The position numbers and the translations under genes were made by a program. Below, one piece after another: positions 28,001 through 39,990 of a stretch of DNA of 64,000 bases. The stretch is from assembly GCA_947359465.1 (NCBI GenBank), contig OX375880.1, positions 25,000,714 through 25,064,713 on the forward strand, in the 5' to 3' direction. The notes below the pieces were generated by a model. It ran no database searches. It had not been told where the DNA came from and worked only from the letters and a program-made list of their open reading frames with translations. This DNA comes from Metellina segmentata (lineage: Eukaryota; Arthropoda; Arachnida; Araneae; Tetragnathidae). The first letter of the stretch is position 1; each line of letters starts with the position of its first letter.

Positions 28001-31000
28001 CAATCCAAGTTCTCAGGCGATGTAATTTCTAAGGGAATGCAAAAGGTATTTGACTGAGATGTGGGGAGAGTGTTTTGTGTGAAGTATTCCCATAGAAATT
28101 AACGTGCTGCCGAGCAAGGTGGGAGAGACCGTTGTAATTGCAAAGCTCCCAATCCAAGTTCTCAGGCGATGTAATTTCTAAGGGAATGAAAATGTATTTG
28201 ACTGAGATGTGGGTAGAGTGTTTTGTGTGTATTCCCATAGAAATTAACGTGCTGCCGAACGAGGTGGGAGGGACCGCTGTAATTTCAAAGCTCCCAATCC
28301 AAGTTCTCATGCGATGTAATTTCTAAGGGAATGAAAATGAATTTGACTGAGATGTGGGGAGAGTGTTTTGTGTGAAGTATTCCCATAGAAATTAACGTGC
28401 TGCCGAGCGAGGTGGGAGGGAGCGTTGTAATTTCAAAGCTCCCTATCCAAGTTCTCCGGCGATGTAATTTCTAAGGTAATGAAAATGTATTTGACTGAGA
28501 TGTGGGGAGAGTGTTTTGTGTGAAGTATTCCCATAGAAATTAACGTGCTGCCGAGCGAGGTGGGAGGGAGCGTTGTAATTTCAAAGCTCCCTATCCAAGT
28601 TCTCCGGCGATGTAATTTCTAAGGGAATGAAAATGTATTTGACTGAGTTGTGGGGAGAGTGTTTTGTGTTAAGTATTCCCATAGAAATTAACGTGCTGCC
28701 GAGCGAGGTGGGAGGGACCGTTGTAATTTCAAAGCTCCCAATCCAAGTTCTCAGGCAATGTAATTTCTAAGGGAATGAAAAGGTATTTCACTGAGATGTG
28801 GGAAGAGTGTTTTGTGTGAAGTATTCCCATAGAAATTAACGTGCTGCCGAGCGAGATGGGAGGGAGCGTTGTAATTTCAAAGCTCCCAATCCAAGTTCTC
28901 ATGCGATGTAATTTCTAAGGGAATGAATATGAATTTGACTGAGATGTGGGGAGAGTGTTTTGTGTGAAGTATTCCCATAGAAATTAACGTGCTGCCGAGC
29001 GAGGTGGGATAAAGCGATGTAATTTCAAAGCTCCCTATCCAAGTTCTCCGGCGATGTAATTTCTAAGGGAATGAAAATGTATTTGACTGAGATGTGGGTA
29101 GCGTGTTTTGTGTGTATTCCCATAGAAATTAACGTGCTGCCGAACGAGGTGGGAGGGACCGCTGTAATTTCAAAGCTCCCAATCCAAGTTCTCATGCGAT
29201 GTAATTTCTAAGGGAATGAAAATGTATTTGACTGAGATGTGGGGAGAGTGTTTTTTGTGTATTCCCATAGAAATTAACGTGCTGCCGAGCGAGATGGGAT
29301 TGAGCGTTGTAATTTCAAAGCTCCCAATCCAAGTTCTCAGGCGATGTAATTTCTAAGGGAATGAAAATGTATTTGACTGAGATGTGGGGAGAGTGTTTTG
29401 TGTGAAGTATTCCCATAGAAATTAACGTGCTGCCGAACGAGGTGGGAGGGACCGCTGTAATTTCAAAGCTCCCAATCCAAGTTCTCAGGCGATGTAATTT
29501 CTAAGGGAATGCAAAAGGTATTTGACTGAGATGTGGGGAGAGTGTTTTGTGTGAAGTATTCCCATAGAAATTAACGTGCTGCCGAGCGAGGTGGGATTGA
29601 CGTTGTAATTTCAAAGCTCCCAATCCAAGTTCTCAGGCGATGTAATTTTTAAGGGAATGAATATGTATTTGACTGAGATGTAGGGAGAGTGTTTTGTGTG
29701 AAGTATTCCCATAGAAATTAACGTGCTGCCGAGCAAGGTGGGAGAGACCGTTGTAATTTCAAAGCTCCCAATCCAAGTTCTCATTAGATGTAATTTCTAA
29801 GGGAATGAAAATGTATTTGACTGAGATGTGGGGAGAATGTTTTGTGTGAAGTATTCCCATAGAAATTAACGTGCTGCCGAACGAGGTGGGAGGGACCGCT
29901 GTAGTTTCAAAGCTCCCAATCCAAGTTCTCAGGCGATGTAATTTCTAAGGGAATGAATATGTATTTGACTGAGATGTGGGGAGAGTGTTTTGTGTGAAGT
30001 ATTCCCATAGAAATTAACGTGCTGCCGAGCAAGGTGGGAGAGACCGTTGTAATTTCAAAGCTCCCAATCCAAGTTCTCAGGCGATGTAATTTCTAAGGGA
30101 ATGAAAATGTATTTGACTGAGTTGTGGGGAGAGTGTTTTGTGTTAAGTATTCCCATAGAAATTAACGTGCTGCCGAGCGAGGTGGGAGGGACCGTTGTAA
30201 TTTCAAAGCTCCCAATCCAAGTTCTCAGGCAATGTAATTTCTAAGGGAATGAAAAGGTATTTCACTGAGATGTGGGAAGAGTGTTTTGTGTGAAGTATTC
30301 CCATAGAAATTAACGTGCTGCCGAGCGAGATGGGAGGGAGCGTTGTAATTTCAAAGCTCCCAATCCAAGTTCTCATGCGATGTAATTTCTAAGGGAATGA
30401 ATATGAATTTGACTGAGATGTGGGGAGAGTGTTTTGTGTGAAGTATTCCCATAGAAATTAACGTGCTGCCGAGCGAGGTAGGATAAAGCGTTGTAATTTC
30501 AAAGCTCCCTATCCAAGTTCTCCGGCGATGTAATTTCTAAGGGAATGAAAATGTATTTGACTGAGATGTGGGTAGCGTGTTTTGTGTGTATTCCCATAGA
30601 AATTAACGTGCTGCCGAACGAGGTGGGAGGGACCGCTGTAATTTCAAAGCTCCCAATCCAAGTTCTCATGCGATGTAATTTCTAAGGGAATGAAAATGAA
30701 TTTGACTGAGATGTGGGGAGAGTGTTTTGTGTGAAGTATTCCCATAGAAATTAACGTGCTGCCGAGCGAGGTGGGAGGGAGCGTTGTAATTTCAAAGCTC
30801 CCTATCCAAGTTCTCCGGCGATGTAATTTCTAAGGGAATGAAAATGTATTTGACTGAGATGTGGGGAGAGTGTTTTGTGTGTATTCCCATAGAAATTAAC
30901 GTGCTGCCGAGCGAGATGGGATTGAGCGTTGTAATTTCAAAGCTCCCAATCCAAGTTCTCAGGCGATGTAATTTCTAAGGGAATGAAAATGTATTTGACT

Positions 31001-31460
31001 GAGTTGTGGGGAGAGTGTTTTGTGTTAAGTATTCCCATAGAAATTAACGTGCTGCCGAGCGAGGTGGGAGGAACCGTTGTAATTTCAAAGCTCCCAATCC
31101 AAGTTCTCAGGCGATGTAATTTCTAAGGGAATGAAAAGGTATTTCACTGAGATGTGGGAAGAGTGTTTTGTGTGAAGTATTCCCATAGAAATTAACGTGC
31201 TGCCGAGCGAGATGGGAGGGAGCGTTGTAATTTCAAAGCTCCCAATCCAAGTTCTCATGCGATGTAATTTCTAAGGGAATGAAAATGTATTTGACTGAGA
31301 TGTGGGGAGAATGTTTTGTGTGAAGTATTCCCATAGAAATTAACGTGCTGCCGAACGAGGTGGGAGGGACCGCTGTAATTTCAAAGCTCCCTATCCAAGT
31401 TCTCCGGCGATGTAATTTCTAAGGGAATGAAAATGTATTTGACTGAGATGTGGGGAGAGT

Positions 31461-34400
31461 GTTTTGAGTGTATTACCATAGAAATTAACGTGCTGCCGAG
31501 CGAGATGGGATTGAGCGTTGTAATTTCAAAGCTCCCAATCCAAGTTCTCAGGCGATGTAATTTCTAAGGGAATGAAAATGTATTTGACTGAGTTGTGGGG
31601 AGAGTGTTTTGTGTTAAGTATTCCCATAGAAATTAACGTGCTGCCGAGCGAGGTGGGAGGGACCGTTGTAATTTCAAAGCTCCCAATCCAAGTTCTCAGG
31701 CGATGTAATTTCTAAGGGAATGAAAAGGTATTTGACTGAGATGTGGGGAGAGTGTTTTGTGTGAAGTATTCCCATAGAAATTAACGTGCTGCCGAGCGAG
31801 GTGGGAGGGACCGTTGTAATTTCAAAGCTCCCAATCCAAGTTCTCAGGCGATGTAATTTCTAAGAGAATGAAAATGTATTTGACTGAGATGTGGGGAGAG
31901 TGTTTTGCGTGAAGTATTCCCATAGAAATTAACGTGCTGCCGAGCGAAGTGGGAGGGAGCGTTGTAATTTCAAAGCTCCCTATCCAAGTTCTCAGGCGAT
32001 GTAATTTCTAAGGGAATGAAAAGGTATTTGACTGAGATGTGGGGAGAGTGTTTTGTATGAAGTATTCCCATAGAAATTAACGTGCTGCCGAGCGAGGTGG
32101 GAGGGACCGTTGTAATTTCAAAGCTCCCAATCCAAGTTCTCAGGCGATGTAATTTCTAAGGGAATGAAAATGTATTTGACTGAGATGTGGGGAGAGTGTT
32201 TTGTGTGAAGTATTCCCATAGAAATTAACGTGCTGCCGAGCGAGATGGGAGGGAGCGTTGTAATTTCAAAGCTCCCAATCCAAGTTCTCAGGCGATGTAA
32301 TTTCTAAGGGAATGAAAATGTATTTGACTGAGATGTGGGGAGAATGTTTTGTGTGAAGTATTCCCATAGAAATTAACGTGCTGCCGAGCGAGGTTGGAGG
32401 GACCGTTGTAATTTCAAAGCTCCCTATCCAAGTTCTCAGGCGATGTAATTTCTAAGGGAATGAAAAGGTATTTGACTGAGATGTGGGGAGAGTGTTTTGT
32501 GTGAAGTATTCCCATAGAAATTAACGTGCTGCCGAGCAAGGTGGGAGAGACCGTTGTAATTTCAAAGCTCCCAATCCAAGTTCTCAGGCGATGTAATTTC
32601 TAAGGGAATGAAAATGTATTTGACTGAGTTGTGGGGAGAGTGTTTTGTGTTAAGTATTCCCATAGAAATTAACGTGCTGCCGAGCGAGGTGGGAGGGACC
32701 GTTGTAATTTCAAAGCTCCCAATCCAAGTTCTCAGGCAATGTAATTTCTAAGGGAATGAAAAGGTATTTCACTGAGATGTGGGAAGAGTGTTTTGTGTGA
32801 AGTATTCCCATAGAAATTAACGTGCTGCCGAGCGAGATGGGAGGGAGCGTTGTAATTTCAAAGCTCCCAATCCAAGTTCTCATGCGATGTAATTTCTAAG
32901 GGAATGAATATGAATTTGACTGAGATGTGGGGAGAGTGTTTTGTGTGAAGTATTCCCATAGAAATTAACGTGCTGCCGAGCGAGGTAGGATAAAGCGTTG
33001 TAATTTCAAAGCTCCCTATCCAAGTTCTCCGGCGATGTAATTTCTAAGGGAATGAAAATGTATTTGACTGAGATGTGGGTAGCGTGTTTTGTGTGTATTC
33101 CCATAGAAATTAACGTGCTGCCGAACGAGGTGGGAGGGACCGCTGTAATTTCAAAGCTCCCAATCCAAGTTCTCATGCGATGTAATTTCTAAGGGAATGA
33201 AAATGAATTTGACTGAGATGTGGGGAGAGTGTTTTGTGTGAAGTATTCCCATAGAAATTAACGTGCTGCCGAGCGAGGTGGGAGGGAGCGTTGTAATTTC
33301 AAAGCTCCCTATCCAAGTTCTCCGGCGATGTAATTTCTAAGGGAATGAAAATGTATTTGACTGAGATGTGGGGAGAGTGTTTTGTGTGTATTCCCATAGA
33401 AATTAACGTGCTGCCGAGCGAGATGGGATTGAGCGTTGTAATTTCAAAGCTCCCAATCCAAGTTCTCAGGCGATGTAATTTCTAAGGGAATGAAAATGTA
33501 TTTGACTGAGTTGTGGGGAGAGTGTTTTGTGTTAAGTATTCCCATAGAAATTAACGTGCTGCCGAGCGAGGTGGGATTGACGTTGTAATTTCAACGCTCC
33601 CAATCCAAGTTCTCAGGCGATGTAATTTCTAAGGGAATGAATATGTATTTGACTGAGATGTGGGGAGAGTGTTTTGTGTGAAGTATTCCCATAGAAATTA
33701 ACGTGCTGCCGAGCAAGGTGGGAGAGACCGTTGTAATTTCAAAGCTCCCAATCCAAGTTCTCAGGCGATGTAATTTCTAAGGGAATGAAAATGTATTTGA
33801 CTGAGTTGTGGGGAGAGTGTTTTGTGTTAAGTATTCCCATAGAAATTAACGTGCTGCCGAGCGAGGTGGGAGGAACCGTTGTAATTTCAAAGCTCCCAAT
33901 CCAAGTTCTCAGGCGATGTAATTTCTAAGGGAATGAAAAGGTATTTCACTGAGATGTGGGAAGAGTGTTTTGTGTGAAGTATTCCCATAGAAATTAACGT
34001 GCTGCCGAGCGAGATGGGAGGGAGCGTTGTAATTTCAAAGCTCCCAATCCAAGTTCTCATGCGATGTAATTTCTAAGGGAATGAAAATGTATTTGACTGA
34101 GATGTGGGGAGAATGTTTTGTGTGAAGTATTCCCATAGAAATTAACGTGCTGCCGAACGAGGTGGGAGGGACCGCTGTAATTTCAAAGCTCCCTATCCAA
34201 GTTCTCCGGCGATGTAATTTCTAAGGGAATGAAAATGTATTTGACTGAGATGTGGGGAGAGTGTTTTGAGTGTATTACCATAGAAATTAACGTGCTGCCG
34301 AGCGAGATGGGATTGAGCGTTGTAATTTCAAAGCTCCCAATCCAAGTTCTCAGGCGATGTAATTTCTAAGGGAATGAAAATGTATTTGACTGAGTTGTGG

Positions 34401-36600
34401 GGAGTGTTTTGTGTTAAGTATTCCCATAGAAATTAACGTGCTGCCGAGCGAGGTGGGAGGGACCGTTGTAATTTCAAAGCTCCCAATCCAAGTTCTCAGG
34501 CGATGTAATTTCTAAGGGAATGAAAAGGTATTTGACTGAGATGTGGGGAGAGTGTTTTGTGTGAAGTATTCCCATAGAAATTAACGTGCTGCCGAGCGAG
34601 GTGGGAGGGACCGTTGTAATTTCAAAGCTCCCAATCCAAGTTCTCAGGCGATGTAATTTCTAAGAGAATGAAAATGTATTTGACTGAGATGTGGGGAGAG
34701 TGTTTTGCGTGAAGTATTCCCATAGAAATTAACGTGCTGCCGAGCGAAGTGGGAGGGAGCGTTGTAATTTCAAAGCTCCCTATCCAAGTTCTCAGGCGAT
34801 GTAATTTCTAAGGGAATGAAAAGGTATTTGACTGAGATGTGGGGAGAGTGTTTTGTATGAAGTATTCCCATAGAAATTAACGTGCTGCCGAGCGAGGTTG
34901 GAGGGACCGTTGTAATTTCAAAGCTCCCTATCCAAGTGCTCAGGCGATGTAATTTCTAAGGGAATGAAAAGGTATTTGACTGAGATGTGGGGCGAGTGTT
35001 TTGTGTGAAGTATTCCCATAGAAATTAACGTGCTGCCGAGCGAGGTGGGAGGGACCGTTGTAATTTCAAAGCTCCCAATCCAAGTTCTCAGGCGATGTAA
35101 TTTCTAAGGGAATGAAAATGTATTTGACTGAGATGTGGGGAGAGTGTTTTGTGTGAAGTATTCCCATAGAAATTAACGTGCTGCCGAGCGAGATGGGATT
35201 GAGCGTTGTAATTTCAAAGCTCCCAATCCAAGTTCTCAGGCGATGTAATTTCTAAGGGAATAAAAATGTATTTGACTGAGATGTGGGGAGAGTGTTTTGT
35301 GTGAAGTATTCCCATAGAAATTAACGTGCTGCCGAACGAGGTGGGAGGGACCGCTGTAATTTCAAAGCTCCCAATCCAAGTTCTCAGGCGATGTAATTTC
35401 TAAGGGAATGCAAAAGGTATTTGACTGAGATGTGGGGAGAGTGTTTTGTGTGAAGTATTCCCATAGAAATTAACGTGCTGCCGAGCGAGGTGGGATTGAC
35501 GTTGTAATTTCAACGCTCCCAATCCAAGTTCTCATGCGATGTAATTTTTAAGGGAATGAAAATGTATTTGACTGAGATGTGGGGAGAGTGTTTTGTGTGA
35601 AGTATTCCCATAGAAATTAACGTGCTGCCGAGCGAGGTGGGATTGACGTTGTAATTTCAAAGCTCCCAATCCAAGTTCTCAGGCGATGTAATTTCTAAGG
35701 GAATGAAAATGTATTTGACTGAGATGTGGGTAGAGTGTTTTGTGTGAAGTATTCCCATAGAAATTAACGTGCTGCCGAGCGAGATGGGATTGAGCGTTGT
35801 AATTTCAAAGCTCCCAATCCAAGTTCTCAGGCGATGTAATTTCTAAGGGAATGAAAATGTATTTGACTGAGATGTGGGGAGAGTGTTTTGTGTGAAGTAT
35901 TCCCATAGAAATTAACGTGCTGCCGAACGAGGTGGGAGGGACCGCTGTAATTTCAAAGCTCCCAATCCAAGTTCTCAGGCGATGTAATTTCTAAGGGAAT
36001 GCAAAAGGTATTTGACTGAGATGTGGGGAGAGTGTTTTGTGTGAAGTATTCCCATAGAAATTAACGTGCTGCCGAGCGAGATGAGAGGGAGCGTTGTAAT
36101 TTCTAAGGGAATGAAAAGGTATATGACTGAGATGTGGGGAGAGTGTTTTGTGTGAAGTATTCCCATAGAAATTAACGTGCTGCCGAGCGAGGTGGGAGGA
36201 ACCGTTGTAATTTCAAAGCTCCCAATCCAAGTTCTCAGGCGATGTAATTTCTAAGGGAATGAAAAGGTATTTCACTGAGATGTGGGAAGAGTGTTTTGTG
36301 TGAAGTATTCCCATAGAAATTAACGTGCTGCCGAGCGAGATGGGAGGGAGCGTTGTAATTTCAAAGCTCCCAATCCAAGTTCTCATGCGTTGTAATTTCT
36401 AAGGGAATGAAAATGTATTTGACTGAGATGTGGGGAGAATGTTTTGTGTGAAGTATTCCCATAGAAATTAACGTGCTGCCGAACGAGGTGGGAGGGACCG
36501 CTGTAATTTCAAAGCTCCCTATCCAAGTTCTCCGGCGATGTAATTTCTAAGGGAATGAAAATGTATTTGACTGAGATGTGGGGAGAGTGTTTTGAGTGTA
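31461..36600. repeat. Right-hand satellite block copies (2802 and 2326 bp)
   Basis: The private variant GTTTTGAGTGTATTACC occurs at 31461, 34263 and 36589, with spacings of 2802 and 2326 bp. The accompanying variants (TTTGCGTGAAG, TTTGTATGAAG, CGAAGTGGGAGG) recur in the same order after each. These blocks differ in marker content from the 14-27 kb blocks, so the array has at least three separately homogenised domains. Confidence 0.85.
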
Positions 36601-38760
36601 TTACCATAGAAATTAACGTGCTGCCGAGCGAGATGGGATTGAGCGTTGTAATTTCAAAGCTCCCAATCCAAGTTCTCAGGCGATGTAATTTCTAAGGGAA
36701 TGAAAATGTATTTGACTGAGTTGTGGGGAGAGTGTTTTGTGTTAAGTATTCCCATAGAAATTAACGTGCTGCCGAGCGAGGTGGGAGGGACCGTTGTAAT
36801 TTCAAAGCTCCCAATCCAAGTTCTCAGGCGATGTAATTTCTAAGGGAATGAAAAGGTATTTGACTGAGATGTGGGGAGAGTGTTTTGTGTGAAGTATTCC
36901 CATAGAAATTAACGTGCTGCCGAGCGAGGTGGGAGGGACCGTTGTAATTTCAAAGCTCCCAATCCAAGTTCTCAGGCGATGTAATTTCTAAGAGAATGAA
37001 AATGTATTTGACTGAGATGTGGGGAGAGTGTTTTGCGTGAAGTATTCCCATAGAAATTAACGTGCTGCCGAGCGAAGTGGGAGGGAGCGTTGTAATTTCA
37101 AAGCTCCCTATCCAAGTTCTCAGGCGATGTAATTTCTAAGGGAATGAAAAGGTATTTGACTGAGATGTGGGGAGAGTGTTTTGTATGAAGTATTCCCATA
37201 GAAATTAACGTGCTGCCGAGCGAGGTTGGAGGGACCGTTGTAATTTCAAAGCTCCCTATCCAAGTTCTCAGGCGATGTAATTTCTAAGGGAATGAAAAGG
37301 TATTTGACTGAGATGTGGGGAGAGTGTTTTGTGTGAAGTATTCCCATAGAAATTAACGTGCTGCCGAGCGAGGTGGGATTGACGTTGTAATTTCAAAGCT
37401 CCCAATCCAAGTTCTCAGGCGATGTAATTTCTAAGGGAATGAAAATGTATTTGACTGAGATGTGGGTAGAGTGTTTTGTGTGAAGTATTCCCATAGAAAT
37501 TAACGTGCTGCCGAACGAGGTGGGAGGGACCGCTGTAATTTCAAAGCTCCCAATCCAAGTTCTCAGGCGATGTAATTTCTAAGGGAATGCAAAAGGTATT
37601 TGACTGAGATGTGGGGAGAGTGTTTTGTGTGAAGTATTCCCATAGAAATTAACGTGCTGCCGAGCGAGATGAGAGGGAGCGTTGTAATTTCTAAGGGAAT
37701 GAAAAGGTATATGACTGAGATGTGGGGAGAGTGTTTTGTGTGAAGTATTCCCATAGAAATTAACGTGCTGCCGAGCGAGGTGGGAGGGAGCGTTGTAATT
37801 TCAAAGCTCCTAATCCAAGTTCTCAGGCGATGTTATTTCTAAGGGAATGAAAAGGTATTTGACTGAGATGTGGGGAGAGTGTTTTGTGTGAAGTATTCCC
37901 ATAGAAATTAACGTGCTGCCGAGCGAGATGGGAGGGAGCGTTGTAATTTCAAAGCTCCTAATCCAAGTTCTCAGGCGATGTTATTTCTAAGGGAATGAAA
38001 AGGTATTTGACTGAGATGTGGGGAGAGTGTTTTGTGTAAAGTATTCCCATAGAAATTAACGTGCTGCCGAGCGAGATGGGAGGGAGCGTTGAAATTTCAA
38101 AGCTCCTAATCCAAATTCTCAGGCGATGTTATTTCTAAGGGAATGAAAAGGTATTTGACTGAGATGTGGGGAGAGTGTTTTGTGTAAAGTATTCCCATAG
38201 AAATTAACGTGCTGCCGAGCGAGATGAGAGGGAGCGTTGTAATTTCTAAGGGAATGAAAAGGTATATGACTGAGATGTGGGGAGAGTGTTTTGTGTGAAG
38301 TATTCCCATAGAAATTAACGTGCTGCCGAGCGAGGTGGGAGGGAGCGTTGTAATTTCAAAGCTCCCAATCCAAGTTCTCAGGCGATGTAATTTCTAAGAG
38401 AATGAAAAGGTATTTGACTGAGATGTGGGGAGTGTTTTGTGTAAAGCATACCCATAGAAATTAACGTGCTGCCGAGCGAGGTGGGAGGGAGCGTTGTAAT
38501 TTCAAAGCTCCCAATCCAAGTTCTCAGTCGATGTAATTTCTAAGGGAATGCAAAGGTATTTGACTGAGATGTGGGGAGAGTGTTTTGTGTAAAGTATTCC
38601 CATAGAAATTAACGTGCTGCCGAGCGAGATGAGAGGGAGCGTTGTAATTTCTAAGGGAATGAAAATTTATTTGACTGAGATGTGGGGAGAGTGTTTTGTG
38701 TCAAGTTTTCCCATAGAAATTAACGTGCTGCTGAGCGAGATGGGAGGGAGCGTTGTAATT
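36055..38760. repeat. Edge of array with four 111-bp deleted monomers
   Basis: Short monomers have junctions near 36093, 37682, 38238 and 38642. In each, GCGTTGTAATTTC runs straight into TAAGGGAATG. A normal monomer has TGTAATTTC twice, 37 bp apart, so the short form is a precise 37-bp loss between 9-bp direct repeats. All four share the substitution GATGAGAGGG (usual GATGGGAGGG), which indicates one deletion followed by copying. The first two lie in units 1588 bp apart. Other edge changes include CTCCTAATCC, GTGTAAAG and GATGTTATTTC. Confidence 0.92.
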
Positions 38761-38846
38761 TCAAAGATCCCAATCCAAGTTCTCAAGCGATGTAATTTCT
38801 AAGGTAATGAAAAGGTATTTGACTGAGATGTGGGGGAGAGTGTTTT

Positions 38847-39100
38847 TACATATAAACCAGCAATGAGGCATTAATTCTGAAAATTTCTTTTGAGTTCGTT
38901 AAGTTAATAAATCTCAGGTTTGCAGAAACTGAAATGTTTCCTGCTATTTTTTGTTTTGTTATGAAACTCCTCACGTTTTAAATATTTGTTAGGATAGATA
39001 AAATGTAAGTATGTACATAGATGCACATTCAGTGCGCATTCAATGGTGCAACTTATGCAGATTACTGAACAAAAAATAAATTTTACCGTACTTTTTCATT
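38847..39100. other. Satellite-flanking AT-rich spacer, nothing recognised
   Basis: Unique-looking AT-rich sequence directly after the last satellite monomer. I see no reading frame, tRNA-like element or terminal repeat in it. It separates the array from the MITE copy starting at 39101. Confidence 0.6.
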
Positions 39101-39434
39101 GGGACAGCACAATTTCCTAATCCGCACAGCTGTATTTTCGGCCCCGTTTGGGCGCCTTCCTGGCGAACTTTACGTAGCGAGTAATGTCAGGTTTAGGTAA
39201 TCTACCTGTATTACGATTATTCCGATCTTTATGGCAACCTCGGCACAAGCGGAAAATTTAAATTTTGATTTTGAATATTCTAGAAAGTTTTTTTGCGTCC
39301 ATTAAACTGTCCTTTGATTTCATTGCTGCGATTAAATTTTCACCCAATTCATTCTTTTCCGTTTGATTTCATTTTTTTAATGATTTTCATTTTAGTTCAT
39401 CAGTTTGTTAAATTTTTTTTCCACAATTCTTTTC

Positions 39435-39634
39435 NNNNNNNNNNNNNNNNNNNNNNNNNNNNNNNNNNNNNNNNNNNNNNNNNNNNNNNNNNNNNNNNNN
39501 NNNNNNNNNNNNNNNNNNNNNNNNNNNNNNNNNNNNNNNNNNNNNNNNNNNNNNNNNNNNNNNNNNNNNNNNNNNNNNNNNNNNNNNNNNNNNNNNNNNN
39601 NNNNNNNNNNNNNNNNNNNNNNNNNNNNNNNNNN
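39435..39634. other. Assembly gap, 200 N
   Basis: Exactly 200 consecutive N. A round number suggests a scaffold join of unknown true size, so the sequences on either side may not be physically this close. Any reading frame spanning it is meaningless. Confidence 0.99.
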
Positions 39635-39896
39635 CGTTTCATGTTTATTTGTAAGAATTCAAGCGTTCAGCATCAGGTTGTGTCGTTTCTTGCTATTTTC
39701 TTTTGATGATCCTTACCTTTTTATGTTTGAAAATGCCTGTATTTAGTGTTGTTGTCAAATTTCAGGGTAGGGTTAAGTGTTCCAAATATAGTCCTTGTGC
39801 TGAATATCGCCTACTCGTGTTTGCAAGCTACTATGGGTTTATGCAGTTACCTTGACGGTCTAGGGTTTTGCCACACGTAGCGCCACCGGCAAGTTT

Positions 39897-39990
39897 GCTA
39901 TCAGTTATATCAACACTATTACATCGGAAGTAGAAGCCGTGATCAACGTATTCTTTGTCTCCAATGCAGTCAAGAAATATCCAGGTAAGT
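39897..39990 (+). promoter_or_regulatory. Possible initiator plus splice donor (weak)
   Basis: CTATCAGTTAT at about 39898 fits the arthropod initiator TCAGTY. About 85 bp downstream, AATGCAGTCAAGAAATATCCAG is followed by a textbook donor, GTAAGTG, giving a potential short first coding exon beginning with ATG. No acceptor-linked downstream exon is recognised and the segment lies inside a diverged MITE, so chance is quite possible. Confidence 0.2.

Larger units (their letters stand above)
1..38846. repeat. 148-bp satellite array, head-to-tail, higher-order
   Basis: About 260 monomers run in one orientation from the left edge to 38846. Counting between identical landmarks (for example 151 and 299) gives 148 bp, close to the DNA wrapped on one nucleosome. 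Variants of 147, 149 and 145 bp come from small indels (GGGATTGACG for GGGAGGGACCG; TGCAAAAGG for TGAAAATG; loss of AAG before TATTCCC). Each monomer holds an inverted repeat, ATTCCCATAGAAATTA and TAATTTCTAAGGGAAT, differing at one base. The last unit stops in the GAGAGTGTTTT segment at 38846, where unrelated AT-rich sequence begins. Chromosomal role is not visible from sequence; centromeric or pericentromeric satellite is the usual interpretation for an array this long. Minus-strand reading frames inside it rotate from monomer to monomer and are not genes. Confidence 0.99.

Noticed and set aside
1..38846. CRISPR array
   Set aside because: The whole 148-bp unit is repeated with no unique spacers; length and context are those of satellite DNA.
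1..38846. CENP-B box in the satellite monomer
   Set aside because: No TTCGTTGGAAACGGGA-like 17-mer is present in any monomer type examined.
39293..39746. 137- and 113-codon frames
   Set aside because: They exist only because the 200-N gap contains no stop codons.
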